Made by a program: the position numbers and the translations under genes. The notes below the pieces were generated by a model. That model searched no databases, had not been told where the DNA came from, and saw only the letters and a program-made list of their open reading frames with translations. DNA of 64,000 nt from Roseovarius halotolerans (GTDB taxonomy: Bacteria; Pseudomonadota; Alphaproteobacteria; Rhodobacterales; Rhodobacteraceae), in NCBI RefSeq assembly GCF_900172255.1, contig NZ_FWFU01000002.1, positions 186,001 through 250,000 of the forward strand, written 5' to 3'. Numbering within the stretch: the first letter of the stretch is position 1; every line of letters starts with the position of its first letter. Of this stretch, positions 9,656 through 20,237 are shown piece after piece.

Positions 9656-9729
9656 GCGGGTATGGTGAAAAGGTATCACGCGAGCTTCCCAAGCTTAAGT
9701 TGCGGGTTCGATTCCCGCTACCCGCTCCA
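9656..9729 (+). tRNA. tRNA-Gly (anticodon CCC)
   Basis: This 74-base cloverleaf includes an encoded CCA end. The acceptor stem GCGGGTA pairs with TACCCGC (discriminator T). The D stem is GTGA/TCAC. The anticodon loop TTCCCAA gives CCC. The T arm is GCGGG-TTCGATT-CCCGC. The anticodon stem has a G-T pair and a C-A mismatch at its outer end. The gene is isolated between the ASKHA gene and a short AT-richer region. Confidence 0.95.
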
Positions 9730-10368
9730 GCTTTATCCCCTTGCGTTCCGGCTCGCCCGGATCATCCGTTTGGTCGCACCCAGCTGTCAGTCATCCTTTG
9801 CCGACGATGACTCCGAGAACGGAAACGTTCCCGCCTCCAGGGGCAGCGCGACCGCGATCATCAGGATGGCAATGACAAGCAGCACCACTTCAAGGCCGGG
9901 CAGGCGCGCACGCAGGCGGCCGATGCGGGATCCGGGAGCTGTCGTTTCGGATGGGTTCAAATGCGGGCTTCGGCCCTCTGCCATGGAATGATGGCTGGGC
10001 TGATCCTCAGAATCGGTCATGTGTAATGTCCTGCGTATAAATAATAATCGTCATGAATTGCACCCGAAACACTCGTGAAGATTGCGCAGTTAAGCCATGC
10101 AAAAATGGCAAAATTTTGAAAACCCGGCCATCGGATGCATCGGACCCTGCACCAATGGCAGTGAGGATTGTTCGCCAACCGCACGAGATGTTTCCATTTT
10201 GGCGCCCGATCCGAATGATTGTTTTGAAATCGAGAACAATAATTCGCCCCTGCGCCCGCGTTTTCCAGCAGCGGGGGCCGTCGGCAACATGTCATGTCGC
10301 GCAGCGCGAGGCTTGAGCGCGGCGCTGGCTTACTCTACCCATGGCATTCGGAAGAAACGGGGGCCGAT
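9730..10368. other. Intergenic region after tRNA-Gly, partly AT-rich
   Basis: This stretch between the tRNA and cmk holds one small plausible gene on the minus strand (9787-10020). The segment 10021-10260 is clearly richer in A and T than its surroundings and contains no convincing gene on either strand. It may hold promoters for the small gene and cmk. I see no integrase, direct repeat of the tRNA 3' end, or IS remnant. Confidence 0.6.
9787..10020 (-). CDS. Small single-span membrane protein, hypothetical
   Basis: This is a 77-residue protein with a polar N-terminal half, one strong hydrophobic helix (EVVLLVIAILMIAVALPL, about residues 44-61), and a short acidic, serine-rich tail. ATG 10020 has CAGGAC about nine bases upstream. 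I recognise no family. It is divergent from cmk and stands alone, so coding status rests on the ribosome site and the membrane helix. Confidence 0.45.
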   Translation of the reverse strand: MTDSEDQPSHHSMAEGRSPHLNPSETTAPGSRIGRLRARLPGLEVVLLVIAILMIAVALPLEAGTFPFSESSSAKDD

Positions 10369-10980
10369 ATGGGTTTCACCATCGCGATCGACGGTCCGGC
10401 AGCGGCCGGAAAGGGCACGGTTTCGCGCGCCGTGGCAGCGCATTTCGGTTTCGCGCATCTGGATACGGGCCTGCTCTATCGCGCGACCGGACGGCGCACG
10501 CTGGACGGCACCGACCCGGTCGAGGCAGCGCGGAACCTGCAAGCGCACGACCTCGAGGCCGAGGACCTGCGCGGCCCGGATGTCACCCAGGCCGCGAGCC
10601 GGGTGGCTGCAATCCCCGAGGTGCGTCAGGCGCTGGTCGATTTCCAGCGCGCCTTCGCCCGGCGCGCTGGGGGCGCAGTGCTCGACGGGCGCGATATAGG
10701 CACGGTGATCTGCCCCGACGCCGAGGTGAAGCTGTTCGTGACCGCCTCTGACGATATCCGTGCCAACCGGCGCTGGAAGGAGCTGCGTGAAAAGGGGTTC
10801 GAGGACAGCTACGACGATGTTCTCGCCGACTTGCGCACCCGTGACGCGCGCGACAGCGCCCGTGCGGCCGCGCCGCTGAAACCCGCGGATGACGCGGTGA
10901 CGCTGGACACCTCGCGCATGAGCATCGACGAGGCCATCGCCGCCGCCATCGAGATGATCGAGGCACGGCGGAGCGCCTGA
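10369..10980 (+). CDS. cmk: Cytidylate kinase
   Basis: Cmk phosphorylates CMP and dCMP with ATP. The 203-residue protein has the P-loop [14 protein letters not shown] near its N-terminus, [10 protein letters not shown] for nucleotide binding, and [10 protein letters not shown], all typical. ATG 10369 gives the standard [15 protein letters not shown] start; earlier in-frame starts add an unrelated basic sequence. It lies upstream of rpsA, the common bacterial cmk-rpsA order, but a hairpin terminator separates the two. Confidence 0.95.
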   Translation: MGFTIAIDGPAAAGKGTVSRAVAAHFGFAHLDTGLLYRATGRRTLDGTDPVEAARNLQAHDLEAEDLRGPDVTQAASRVAAIPEVRQALVDFQRAFARRAGGAVLDGRDIGTVICPDAEVKLFVTASDDIRANRRWKELREKGFEDSYDDVLADLRTRDARDSARAAAPLKPADDAVTLDTSRMSIDEAIAAAIEMIEARRSA

Positions 10981-11255
10981 ACGCCCTGACGGACTTAGAC
11001 ACGCCTTCGCAGCACCAAGCGGCAAGGCCCCGCCATCCGCGCCCCAGAACCGCACTGGGGGCTTGCAATACAAGGCGCAAGAGGCTAAACGCGCCCTTGT
11101 CGACAAGGCGATCAACGCCACCAATAAAGAGATCGAGCAGGGTCGGGTTACCGGCCCTCTTTGTTTTGTGGCACGTCTGACCAACGAAACCCCAAGACCG
11201 GCGGAGACAACCGCACGGCCCGAAAAACCGAAGACGTAAAGGAAAAACACGCCAC
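10981..11255 (+). promoter_or_regulatory. cmk-rpsA intergenic leader with successive hairpins
   Basis: The 275 bases before rpsA hold three inverted repeats: CCCCAG...CTGGGG at about 11042-11060, a perfect 14-base palindrome CCTTGTCGACAAGG at 11095-11108, and the terminator-like hairpin at 11139-11158. This arrangement could be an independent promoter plus leader, or a site where S1 controls its own mRNA. I cannot tell which from sequence alone. Confidence 0.4.
11139..11167 (+). terminator. Rho-independent terminator between cmk and rpsA
   Basis: Stem AGGGTCGG (11139-11146) and CCGGCCCT (11151-11158) with a GTTA loop and one G-T wobble, followed by CTTTGTTTTG. It may end cmk transcription or act as an attenuator in the rpsA leader. 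Confidence 0.65.
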
Positions 11256-12947
11256 ATGGCTCAGAACGCAACCATGGAGGAATTCGAGGCCCTCCTGAAT
11301 GAAAGCCTCGAAATGGACACGCCCCAAGAGGGCTCTGTCGTCAAAGGCAAGGTCATCGCCGTCGAAGCGGGCCAAGCCATCATCGATGTCGGCTACAAGA
11401 TGGAAGGCCGCGTCGATCTCAAGGAATTCGCAAATCCCGGCGAAGCGCCCGAAATCGCCCCCGGCGACGAGGTCGAAGTCTATCTGCGCGCCGCGGAGAA
11501 CGCCCGTGGCGAAGCCGTCATCAGCCGTGAGATGGCCCGCCGCGAAGAGGCATGGGACCGTCTTGAAAAGGCCTATGCGGACGATCAGCGCGTCGAAGGC
11601 GCGATATTCGGCCGCGTCAAGGGTGGCTTTACCGTCGACCTCGGCGGAGCCGTGGCCTTCCTGCCGGGCAGCCAGGTCGATGTGCGCCCCGTGCGCGACG
11701 CTGGCCCGCTGATGGGTCTCAAGCAACCGTTCCAGATCCTCAAGATGGATCGCCGCCGTGGCAACATCGTCGTGTCGCGCCGCGCCATTCTGGAAGAAAG
11801 CCGCGCCGAGCAGCGTGCCGAGGTCATCTCGCAGCTGACCGAAGGCGACACCGTGGACGGCGTGGTCAAGAACATCACCGAATACGGGGCCTTCGTGGAC
11901 CTGGGCGGTGTGGACGGCCTGCTGCACGTCACCGACATGGCATGGCGCCGCGTCAATCACCCCTCGGAGATCCTGTCGATCGGCGAAACCGTCAAGGTTC
12001 AGGTCATCAAGATCAACAAGGAAACCCATCGTATCAGCCTGGGCATCAAGCAGCTTCAGGACGATCCGTGGGATCTGGTTGCCGCCAAGTATCCGCTGGC
12101 TTCGGTCCATACCGGCCGCGTGACCAACATCACCGATTATGGCGCCTTCGTGGAGCTGGAACCCGGTGTCGAAGGCCTGGTTCACGTCTCGGAAATGTCC
12201 TGGACCAAGAAGAACGTGCATCCCGGCAAGATCGTTTCGACCAGCCAGGAAGTCGAGGTCATGGTGCTGGAGATCGACCAGGCCAAGCGCCGCGTGTCTC
12301 TGGGTCTCAAGCAGACGCAGCGTAACCCGTGGGAGGTGTTTGCAGAAACCCACCCGGTCGGCACCGAGGTCGAGGGCGAGGTCAAGAACATCACCGAATT
12401 CGGTCTGTTCATCGGCCTGCCCGGCGAGATCGACGGCATGGTTCACCTCAGCGACCTGAGCTGGGACGAACGTGGTGAAGACGCGATCCAGAGCTACAAG
12501 AAGGGCGATGTCGTCAAGGCCGTCGTCTCGGAAGTCGATGTCGAGAAAGAGCGTATCTCGCTTTCGATCAAGGCACTGGACGGCGACCCCTTCGCCGAGG
12601 CCATCGGCGGCGTCAAGCGCGGTTCGATCATCACCGTCGAAGTGACCTCGATCGAGGATGGCGGTATCGAAGTGCAGCATGATGGATTCAAATCCTTCAT
12701 CCGCCGCTCGGACCTCAGCCGTGACCGTTCCGAACAGCGTCCCGAGCGTTTCTCGGTGGGCGACAAGGTCGACGTGCGCGTCACCAATGTCGACCCCAAG
12801 AGCCGCCGTCTGGGCCTGTCGATCAAGGCACGCGAAATCGCCGAAGAGAAAGAAGCCGTCGAACAGTATGGCAGCTCGGACTCGGGTGCTTCGCTGGGCG
12901 ACATTCTCGGCGCAGCCCTCAAGGGCGACGAGGACGACAAGGGCTGA
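11256..12947 (+). CDS. rpsA: 30S ribosomal protein S1
   Basis: S1 binds mRNA on the 30S subunit and helps initiate translation. The 563-residue protein contains six S1 OB-fold repeats, visible as GKVIAVEAGQAIIDVG, GRVKGGFTVDLGG, GVVKNITEYGAFVDLGG, GRVTNITDYGAFVEL, GEVKNITEFGLFIGL and VEVTSIEDGGIEV. Repeats 3-5 carry the usual DGLLHVTDM/EGLVHVSEM motifs. The acidic C-terminal tail ends in KGDEDDKG. It is preceded by its own leader and followed by a strong terminator. Confidence 0.97.
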   Translation: MAQNATMEEFEALLNESLEMDTPQEGSVVKGKVIAVEAGQAIIDVGYKMEGRVDLKEFANPGEAPEIAPGDEVEVYLRAAENARGEAVISREMARREEAWDRLEKAYADDQRVEGAIFGRVKGGFTVDLGGAVAFLPGSQVDVRPVRDAGPLMGLKQPFQILKMDRRRGNIVVSRRAILEESRAEQRAEVISQLTEGDTVDGVVKNITEYGAFVDLGGVDGLLHVTDMAWRRVNHPSEILSIGETVKVQVIKINKETHRISLGIKQLQDDPWDLVAAKYPLASVHTGRVTNITDYGAFVELEPGVEGLVHVSEMSWTKKNVHPGKIVSTSQEVEVMVLEIDQAKRRVSLGLKQTQRNPWEVFAETHPVGTEVEGEVKNITEFGLFIGLPGEIDGMVHLSDLSWDERGEDAIQSYKKGDVVKAVVSEVDVEKERISLSIKALDGDPFAEAIGGVKRGSIITVEVTSIEDGGIEVQHDGFKSFIRRSDLSRDRSEQRPERFSVGDKVDVRVTNVDPKSRRLGLSIKAREIAEEKEAVEQYGSSDSGASLGDILGAALKGDEDDKG

Positions 12948-12976
12948 AGCTGACGCTTCATACCAAGATCACGTGG

Positions 12977-13006
12977 AACGGCCCCGCATCATTGCGGGGC
13001 CGTTTT
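12977..13006 (+). terminator. Rho-independent terminator of rpsA
   Basis: A stem of ACGGCCCCGCA and TGCGGGGCCGT with a four-base loop is followed by TTTTGC, 30 bases after the rpsA stop. It is one of the strongest terminators in the window. Confidence 0.85.
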
Positions 13007-13260
13007 GCTTTCAGGGACAGCGAGGGCCGCGCTTTCCCTTTGCGAATCAACGGCTTTGCTGCGGTGCAAAAATTCGGGCGCACTGACGCCTGCGCGCGGT
13101 CCAAGCGTCTCGCGACGCGCGTTTTTCCATGCAACAGGCGAAAAAGGGCCGGATTTCACCCTGTCGGGACAAGTGTTTCTGTTTCGATTTTTCCCGATAG
13201 TAACTATAGTCCTCGGGACTGCTGCTTGCGCCAAGAACCAGAAAACCCGGGGGAGTGCCG

Positions 13261-13545
13261 ATGATCCGGTCGGAATTGATCCAGAAAATTTCAGAAGAAA
13301 ATCCACATCTTTATCAGCGGGATGTCGAGCGTATCGTGAACACGATCTTCAACGAGATCACCAACGCCATGGCGAACGGAAGCCGTGTCGAGCTGCGCGG
13401 CTTCGGCGCCTTTTCGGTCAAGAAGCGGGATGCGCGCACCGGTCGCAACCCGCGCACCGGGGAATCCGTGCATGTCGAGGAAAAGCATGTGCCCTTCTTC
13501 AAGACCGGCAAACTGCTGCGTGACCGGCTGAACGGGAAGTCCTGA
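13261..13545 (+). CDS. ihfB: Integration host factor beta subunit
   Basis: IHF-beta pairs with IHF-alpha to bend DNA in replication, recombination and transcription. The 94-residue protein starts [10 protein letters not shown] and has the beta-arm signature [18 protein letters not shown] with the intercalating proline, ending [16 protein letters not shown] 13261 is preceded by GGGGGAGTG at good spacing and matches family N-termini; a GTG six bases upstream is less likely. The stop overlaps the next start as TGATG. The 254-base upstream gap has an AT-rich stretch near 13185-13215 that may hold its promoter. Confidence 0.95.
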   Translation: MIRSELIQKISEENPHLYQRDVERIVNTIFNEITNAMANGSRVELRGFGAFSVKKRDARTGRNPRTGESVHVEEKHVPFFKTGKLLRDRLNGKS

Positions 13546-13895
13546 TGCGCTACGTCCGCTATGCTTCGATCGCCATCTTCGCGGTCGCCCTGATCCTCGT
13601 GGCGCTAGCCAATCGCGGCCTTGTCGCGGTCAAGCTTGTGCCGGATGAGTTGGCAGGGCTGGCCGCGCTCAACCCCAGCCACGAGGTGCCGCTGTTCGTG
13701 GTGATCTATGGTGGGATTGTCGCGGGTCTGGTGATCGGATTCATCTGGGAATGGATCCGGGAGCATGGCGAACGCGTTGCCGCCGCCCGTCAGGCGCGCG
13801 AGTTGAGCGCCCTGCGCGCCGAGGTCCGGCGCCTCAAAGGCGAGAAGCACGAAGGCAAGGACGAGGTCCTGGCCCTGCTTGACGAGGCTAGCTGA
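13545..13895 (+). CDS. LapA-domain (DUF1049) inner-membrane protein
   Basis: This is a 116-residue protein with two hydrophobic helices (about 6-24 and 48-68) and a cytoplasmic coiled-coil-like tail rich in R, E and K, the layout of the LapA/YciS family. In E. coli relatives help assemble lipopolysaccharide with LapB; no lapB is visible here. It overlaps ihfB by one base (TGATG), a common alphaproteobacterial pairing. Function is inferred from family only. Confidence 0.75.
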   Translation: MRYVRYASIAIFAVALILVALANRGLVAVKLVPDELAGLAALNPSHEVPLFVVIYGGIVAGLVIGFIWEWIREHGERVAAARQARELSALRAEVRRLKGEKHEGKDEVLALLDEAS

Positions 13896-13903
13896 GCGCC
13901 GCC

Positions 13904-14560
13904 ATGTCAGCCGATACCAAGGTGAAAATCTGCGGCTTGACCGATCCGGCCGACGTGCCTGCCGCGATCCTCGCGGGGGCGTCCTATGTCGGCTTCGTGT
14001 TCTTTCCCAAGTCACCCCGTCATCTGGAACTGGAGGCCGCCGAGTTCATGGCCGCCGCGGTGCCCGAGGGGATTACCCGTGTCGCATTGCTGGTCGACCC
14101 CGACGATGCGCTGCTCGATGAACTGGTGGCTCGCGTGCCGATCGACATGCTTCAGCTTCATGGTCATGAAACCCCCGCCCGCGTCACCGAGATCAAGGCC
14201 CGCACCGGGCTGCCGGTGATGAAGGTTGTGGGTGTGGGCGATGAGACCGATCTGACCCAGATCGACTTTTATGAAAAGGTCGCCGACCAGATCCTCGTGG
14301 ATGCCAAGCCACCCGAAGGCGCCGACCGGCCCGGCGGCAATGCCATGCGGTTTGACTGGACCCTGCTGAGCGGGCGGCGCTGGACCAAGCCCTGGATGCT
14401 CGCGGGCGGGCTTACGCCCGACAACGTGGCCAAGGCCCTTCGGCTGACCGGCGCGCGGCAGGTCGATGTGTCCTCGGGCGTCGAGAGCGCGCCTGGGGTC
14501 AAAGACCCCGAAAGGATGCGCGCCTTTGTTGACTCCGTGCGCGCCGCCACAGAGGATTGA
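13904..14560 (+). CDS. trpF: Phosphoribosylanthranilate isomerase
   Basis: TrpF isomerises N-(5-phosphoribosyl)anthranilate in tryptophan synthesis. The 218-residue TIM barrel starts with [12 protein letters not shown], containing the catalytic cysteine, and includes [26 protein letters not shown] and the C-terminal [10 protein letters not shown] and VDVSSGVE. The catalytic aspartate lies in [13 protein letters not shown] or the nearby DAKPP segment. It is eight bases downstream of the LapA-like gene and two genes upstream of trpB. Confidence 0.93.
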   Translation: MSADTKVKICGLTDPADVPAAILAGASYVGFVFFPKSPRHLELEAAEFMAAAVPEGITRVALLVDPDDALLDELVARVPIDMLQLHGHETPARVTEIKARTGLPVMKVVGVGDETDLTQIDFYEKVADQILVDAKPPEGADRPGGNAMRFDWTLLSGRRWTKPWMLAGGLTPDNVAKALRLTGARQVDVSSGVESAPGVKDPERMRAFVDSVRAATED

Positions 14561-14595
14561 GCGCACCCGGACCGATCACAGAAGAAGGATGCGAC

Positions 14596-15228
14596 ATGGC
14601 CGGCCAGGCAAGCGACGATCTTGGAAATGTCTACGGTGCCAAGACACCGGAGGACGCGCGCCGGATCTATGACGACTGGTCGCAAAGCTATGACGCCGAC
14701 AATCTGAAAAAGGGCTTCCGCCTGCCATCTCTGGGCGCGGCAATGCTGGCGCGGCACCTGGGGCCGAGCGAGGGGCCGATCCTGGATGCGGCCTGTGGCA
14801 CGGGGCTCGTGGGCGAGACACTGGCGGTGCTGGGATACGGCGCGATCACCGGCTGCGATCTGTCCGGGCAAATGGCCGAAGCCGCAAAGCGCACCGGGGC
14901 GTACGGTGCCATTGAGGTCGCCAACATGGCCGAGAGCCTGCCATTTCCCGATGACAGCTTTGCCGCCTTCACCTGCATCGGCGCTTTCGGCCCCGGCCAT
15001 GCGCCGCCGGCAAGCCTGAACGAACTGGCGCGCGTGACGCGGCCAGGCGGCATCGGGGTGTTTAATCTCATCAGCGCCACATGGGAGGAGCAGGGCTTTC
15101 CGGAGGTGATCGACGCGCTGAAGGATGCGGGCCGATGGGAGCAGGTGCAGGTCAGTGCGCCCTTTCGGCCCTATCTTCTGGGCGAGCCAGAGCTCTGGTC
15201 GCGCCTGCATGTGATGCGAATGCTCTGA
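14596..15228 (+). CDS. Class I SAM-dependent methyltransferase
   Basis: This is a 210-residue methyltransferase with motif I LDAACGTGLVG, the acidic motif GCDLSGQM, and a post-motif MAESLPFPDDSF. The N-terminal YDDWSQSYD is seen in Williams-Beuren-type and related small-molecule methyltransferases. ATG 14596 has AGAAGGA eight bases upstream, better than the TTG at 14557 that overlaps trpF. It lies between trpF and trpB; whether it has any tie to tryptophan is unknown. Substrate unassigned. Confidence 0.75.
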   Translation: MAGQASDDLGNVYGAKTPEDARRIYDDWSQSYDADNLKKGFRLPSLGAAMLARHLGPSEGPILDAACGTGLVGETLAVLGYGAITGCDLSGQMAEAAKRTGAYGAIEVANMAESLPFPDDSFAAFTCIGAFGPGHAPPASLNELARVTRPGGIGVFNLISATWEEQGFPEVIDALKDAGRWEQVQVSAPFRPYLLGEPELWSRLHVMRML

Positions 15229-15309
15229 TCGCTGGTTTTCGCTGGAAAACCGCACCTGCGTCCCATATTGAACACAAGGACCAACGCCCAGACGGGAAGG
15301 CACGCAGCG

Positions 15310-16535
<1,226 letters not shown>

Positions 16536-16539
<4 letters not shown>

Positions 16540-18095
16540 ACGATCGGGTCGGGCGGGTAGAGCGCTGCATCGGCGCGCTCGGCCAGCCCCACCCCGGCCT
16601 GAGTCATCGTGAGATAGGTATCGTCGGCGCCTGCCTCTTTCAGCATGTCCTGATGCGCCGCGTCAAAGGCGTGGGCGACGATCGGCCCCGTAAAACCGCG
16701 CCGCCGCAGACTGCGCGCCGCAACCAGCTTGGCCTCGATGTCGTCCATCGCAAGAATCGCCGCACGCACCCGGCCCATATTGACACTGCGCCAGAAATTG
16801 CTGTCTTCAGCATCGGCAAACAGCACGTCACGCCCTGCCTCGCGGTGGCTGGCGGCCTTATAGGTATCTGCATCAAGCCCCACCGCACGAATCCCGGCTT
16901 CTGTCAGGCGATCATAGGCGGCCGACCCTGTGCGCCCCATCCCGAGAACCAGGACCTCTCCATCGCCAAGGTCCTTGGCCTGCTCGTCGGGATGGATCGT
17001 CTTGCGCTGAAAGCGCGACAGCCCTGTCGCGACCCGATCATAGAGCGGATGAGCCATGCGGTTGAGCGGTGAGCTGATGACGAATGACAGCGACACCGCC
17101 AGCGCCAGTGGCACAAGGAACTCGGGCAGCACCGCCGCCGAGACAATCAGACCGAATTCGGAATAGGCCGTCAGGCTGAGCGACGACAGGAAGGCACTGC
17201 GCGCGCGCAGCTTGAACGCCACCAGCAGCGCATAGAACAGCACCCCCTTGAGCGGAAGGATCACCGCCACCGCCAGGGCGAAGATCAACGCGTCGCGGTC
17301 GGGCAGGCCCGACATCCCGATCTGCAGGAAAAACCCGACAAGAAAGATCTCCTTGAGCGGCCAGAGCGAGTGGGACAGCTCATTGGCGCGCGGATGGCCC
17401 GACAGCATCACACCCATCGCCAGCGCGCCGATCTCGGCGCTCAGCCCCATCGCCTCGAATCCCATGCCGCCGATCACCACTGACAGCAACATTCCCATCA
17501 GCACCAGCAACTCGTCATGGCCGGTGAAATCCAGCAGCCAGTGCAGCACCGGGCGCATGAGCGGCAGAGCAAATACACCAAGCGCCCAGATGGTCGGCGT
17601 CTGCCCCGACCAGATTCCGAGCACGACCAGCGCGATGATGTCCTGCACGATCAGGATGCCGATGGCCGTGCGCCCGTGGAAACTCCCCAACTCGCGCTTG
17701 GTCTCGAGCAGCTTTGCCGCCAAGACCGTCGAGGAGAATGCCAGCGCAATCCCCAGCAACAGCGCCGTGTTCCAGTCCAGCCCCATGATCAGGCGCAGTG
17801 CGGGTGCGAAAATCCCGACACTGATCGCAAAATGCAAAAGCGCCCCGCCCACGACCTGTGGCTGGGCGATCTGGCGCAGCTTGAGCTTCAGCCCGACCGT
17901 GAAGAGCAGCATCAACACACCAAGATGCGCAACATGGTAAAGGATTTCACCGCTCTGCTCGGGCAGGTTCAGGGCAGGTCCAAAGAAGTTGATGGCAAAA
18001 CCGGCAGCAAGGAAGCCGACAAGCGGCGGCAGCCCAAGCTGGCGCACCGCCAGCCCGAAAAAAAACGCGAAAGAGATGGCAATGACTTCGAACAT
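16536..18095 (-). CDS. CPA2-family cation:proton antiporter with TrkA-N domain (Kef type)
   Basis: This is a 519-residue inner-membrane protein. About 12 hydrophobic segments of the Na/H exchanger domain run to about residue 380, followed by a cytoplasmic Rossmann TrkA-N domain beginning [17 protein letters not shown]. This resembles KefB/KefC/YbaL glutathione- or nucleotide-gated K+ efflux systems. I chose ATG 18095 because GGAG stands seven bases upstream and the protein then begins directly in its first membrane helix; the 18152 start would add a polar stretch. No KefF/KefG ancillary gene is adjacent. Confidence 0.85.
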
Positions 18096-18171
18096 TCGAC
18101 GCTCCGACCCGGCCCGGTAGGGAGTGTCAATCATGGCGCGCGCCTTGTCCATGCCGCGCGGGCGGGCCGTT

Positions 18172-18552
18172 TCAGTTCAGGTCGTTGGCGTGTTCCCGGA
18201 GCACATTCAGCGGCACGATTTCCAGGGCGCGGCGGTGCGTTGCCCCAAGACGCACCCGTGGCGCGCAACCCTCGTCATGCGCCTGAAGGAAGCGTGCCGC
18301 ACACAGGCACCAGCGGTCGCCGGGTTCCAGTCCCGCAAACCCGAATTCGGGGCGCGGGGTGCTGAGATCGTTGCCGACATACTTGGAATAGGCCAGGAAC
18401 TCGGCGGTCATCAGGGCACAGACCGTATGGCTGCCCGTGTCCTCGTTGCAGGTGTTGCAATGCCCGTCGCGGAAGAACCCGGTCAGCGGGTCATTCGAGC
18501 AGGGTTCCAGACTGCCGCCCAGAACATTGATACTGTCATCCTTGTCTATCAT
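18172..18552 (-). CDS. DUF2237 family protein
   Basis: This is a 126-residue protein that matches the DUF2237 pattern: NVLGGSLEPCS near the N-terminus, TGFFRDGHCNT, GSHTVCALMT, FLAYSKYVGNDLSTP and GDRWCLCA. Several conserved cysteines could bind a metal. The function of the family is unknown. The start at 18552 gives the conserved N-terminus; the longer open frame runs into the neighbouring monooxygenase gene in another frame. Confidence 0.8.
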   Translation of the reverse strand: MIDKDDSINVLGGSLEPCSNDPLTGFFRDGHCNTCNEDTGSHTVCALMTAEFLAYSKYVGNDLSTPRPEFGFAGLEPGDRWCLCAARFLQAHDEGCAPRVRLGATHRRALEIVPLNVLREHANDLN

Positions 18553-18601
18553 AGCGCGCCCTTTGGTTTCTTCCGAAAGGATAGCATTCCGGCGCGAAAA
18601 A

Positions 18602-18922
18602 TCATCCCTCGTGCAACACTGTCTCGAAGCCCTCGAAACTGGGCGGTCCAAGCAGCGCCTCGCGGGCTGATGCACGGCCCGCATCCTTGTGGGCGTCGCG
18701 GAACTGCTGTGATGTGGTCCATGCCTCAAAGGCGGCGCGGCTGTCCCAAAGCACATGGCTGGAATAGAGACGAAAACCGTCGCCATCCGGGCCGCGCAGC
18801 AGGCGAAACTCGCGAAAGCCCTCGACCTCGGCAAGGCGGCTTTCACGCTCGGCCCACATCGTCTCGAACTGGTCCTCGAACCCGTGGCGCACCTGAAAAC
18901 GATTCATCGCGATGTAGCCCAT
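18602..18922 (-). CDS. Antibiotic biosynthesis monooxygenase (ABM)-domain protein
   Basis: This is a 106-residue ferredoxin-like ABM fold (NRFQVRHGFEDQFETMW, EGFREFRLLRG, YSSHVLWDSRAAFEAW), the same superfamily as the IsdG/HmoB heme-degrading enzymes and quinol monooxygenases. The pattern resembles HmoB-like proteins, but no iron or heme genes are nearby, so the role is open. ATG 18922 has AGAAGG eleven bases upstream; the GTG at 18934 would overlap that site. Confidence 0.7.
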   Translation of the reverse strand: MGYIAMNRFQVRHGFEDQFETMWAERESRLAEVEGFREFRLLRGPDGDGFRLYSSHVLWDSRAAFEAWTTSQQFRDAHKDAGRASAREALLGPPSFEGFETVLHEG

Positions 18923-18993
18923 GACGCTCAGCACCCTTCTGTCCGTGGTCGGTCATCGACAACAGACCGTGCATCCGTTCCGGGTTCAACCGG

Positions 18994-20157
18994 TCAGAGG
19001 GCCTCCCTGATGCGACGCATCATCGCGACATTGGATTGATGCACGCCCTCGCTGCGGAACTCGCGGTCAGCAGCGGTGACGACGATCACTACTTCGGCCT
19101 GCTGGTCGATATAGATATACTGGCCATAAATGCCGCGAGCCAGAAACTCTCCGGGACGCGCGCCGCGCGGCACCCACCATTGATAGCCATAACCGATCTC
19201 GTCCGGCTTTGTCGGCGCACTGGCGCGGGTCGATGCGGCGACCCAGTCGCGTGGCACGATCTGTTGGCCCTGATACTCGCCCATCTGTTCATACATGAGG
19301 CCGAAGCGCGCGTAGTCACGGCTGCGCATGTTGAGCCCGCCCAGCACGAAGGCCACGCCCTCGCCATCGCTCAGATAGTATGGCGACGCCTCGAGCCCCA
19401 GCGGAGCGATCACCTTTTCGGACATAAGCGCGGGAATGTCGCGCCCGGTGGCGCCGCGCAGGACCATGCCCAGAACATGGGTGTCGATCGACACATATTT
19501 CCAACGCGCGCCGGGTTCTGCTTCGCGGTCGCTCAGTCCGGCTGCAAAACCATCCATCGAACCGCCCAGCGCCAGCACGCGGCCCATTCGGTTGATGTCG
19601 GAATAATAATCCAGGTAATCCTCGTTGAAGGTCACACCGCTGGTCATCTGCAATACGTTGCGGATGCTGGCCCCGTCATAGGCGCTGCCCTCAAGGGCGG
19701 GCGCGTATGCGGTCACCGAATCATCCAGCGACGCAATCGCGCCTTCCTCGACCAGGATGCCGAACAGCGCCGAAAGATAGCTCTTCGCCATCGACCAGCT
19801 GATCCGCAGGTCCTCAGGGTCCGTGCCCTGATGATAGCTTTCATGCACCACGTGCCCGTCATGCAACACCAGCAGAGATGTCACGCTGCGTGCCTCCAGC
19901 CACTCGGCCGCGCCCTCGGGCAAAGTCATGGCGGCACCGGGCGGCAACTGGGACACCGGCGCATCGCCACGCGCCACGGGCACGGTCAGGAAAGCGCGGT
20001 CCATATGCGAAAAATTGGCGACGATGCGGGACTCGTCAAAGAGCGTATTGACGGCCCAGAGACGGGCGATCTCCTCGCGCTTCCAGAGCCCAAGCACCAG
20101 CGCTGCCAAAAGCAGCATCAGCCCGATGCGGATCGTCCATCGCAGGATCGTCTTCAT
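18994..20157 (-). CDS. Serine hydrolase of the beta-lactamase / class C family
   Basis: This is a 387-residue protein with an N-terminal signal anchor (about 7-24, LMLLLAALVLGLW). The active-site SxxK is S122-M-A-K125. The later YSD (residues 171-190 region) and a C-terminal GIYGQYIYID stretch resemble esterase EstB and 6-aminohexanoate-dimer hydrolase relatives. It is probably periplasmic and membrane-tethered. Substrate unknown: it could be an esterase, a peptidase or a penicillin-recognising enzyme. It stands alone. Confidence 0.8.
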   Translation of the reverse strand: MKTILRWTIRIGLMLLLAALVLGLWKREEIARLWAVNTLFDESRIVANFSHMDRAFLTVPVARGDAPVSQLPPGAAMTLPEGAAEWLEARSVTSLLVLHDGHVVHESYHQGTDPEDLRISWSMAKSYLSALFGILVEEGAIASLDDSVTAYAPALEGSAYDGASIRNVLQMTSGVTFNEDYLDYYSDINRMGRVLALGGSMDGFAAGLSDREAEPGARWKYVSIDTHVLGMVLRGATGRDIPALMSEKVIAPLGLEASPYYLSDGEGVAFVLGGLNMRSRDYARFGLMYEQMGEYQGQQIVPRDWVAASTRASAPTKPDEIGYGYQWWVPRGARPGEFLARGIYGQYIYIDQQAEVVIVVTAADREFRSEGVHQSNVAMMRRIREAL

Positions 20158-20237
20158 CTGTCGCTTCCCCCCAGCCCTACTGATAACAAAGCATCCTTAC
20201 CGCGAAGAATCCAGCGTGACGTGGCGTAGAGGTTGAG

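Noticed and set aside
9662-9991. A plus-strand open frame starting within the tRNA
   Set aside because: It starts inside tRNA-Gly and overlaps the small minus-strand gene; no ribosome site.
10097-10300. A plus-strand frame with several cysteines before cmk
   Set aside because: No ribosome site and no family; it merges into the wrong frame of cmk and lies in AT-rich intergenic DNA.
11063-11239. A short open frame in the cmk-rpsA gap starting TTG, with a helix-like stretch AKRALVDKAINATNKEIEQG
   Set aside because: It lacks a clear ribosome site and runs through the terminator hairpin; it could be a gene remnant, but I have no support for expression.
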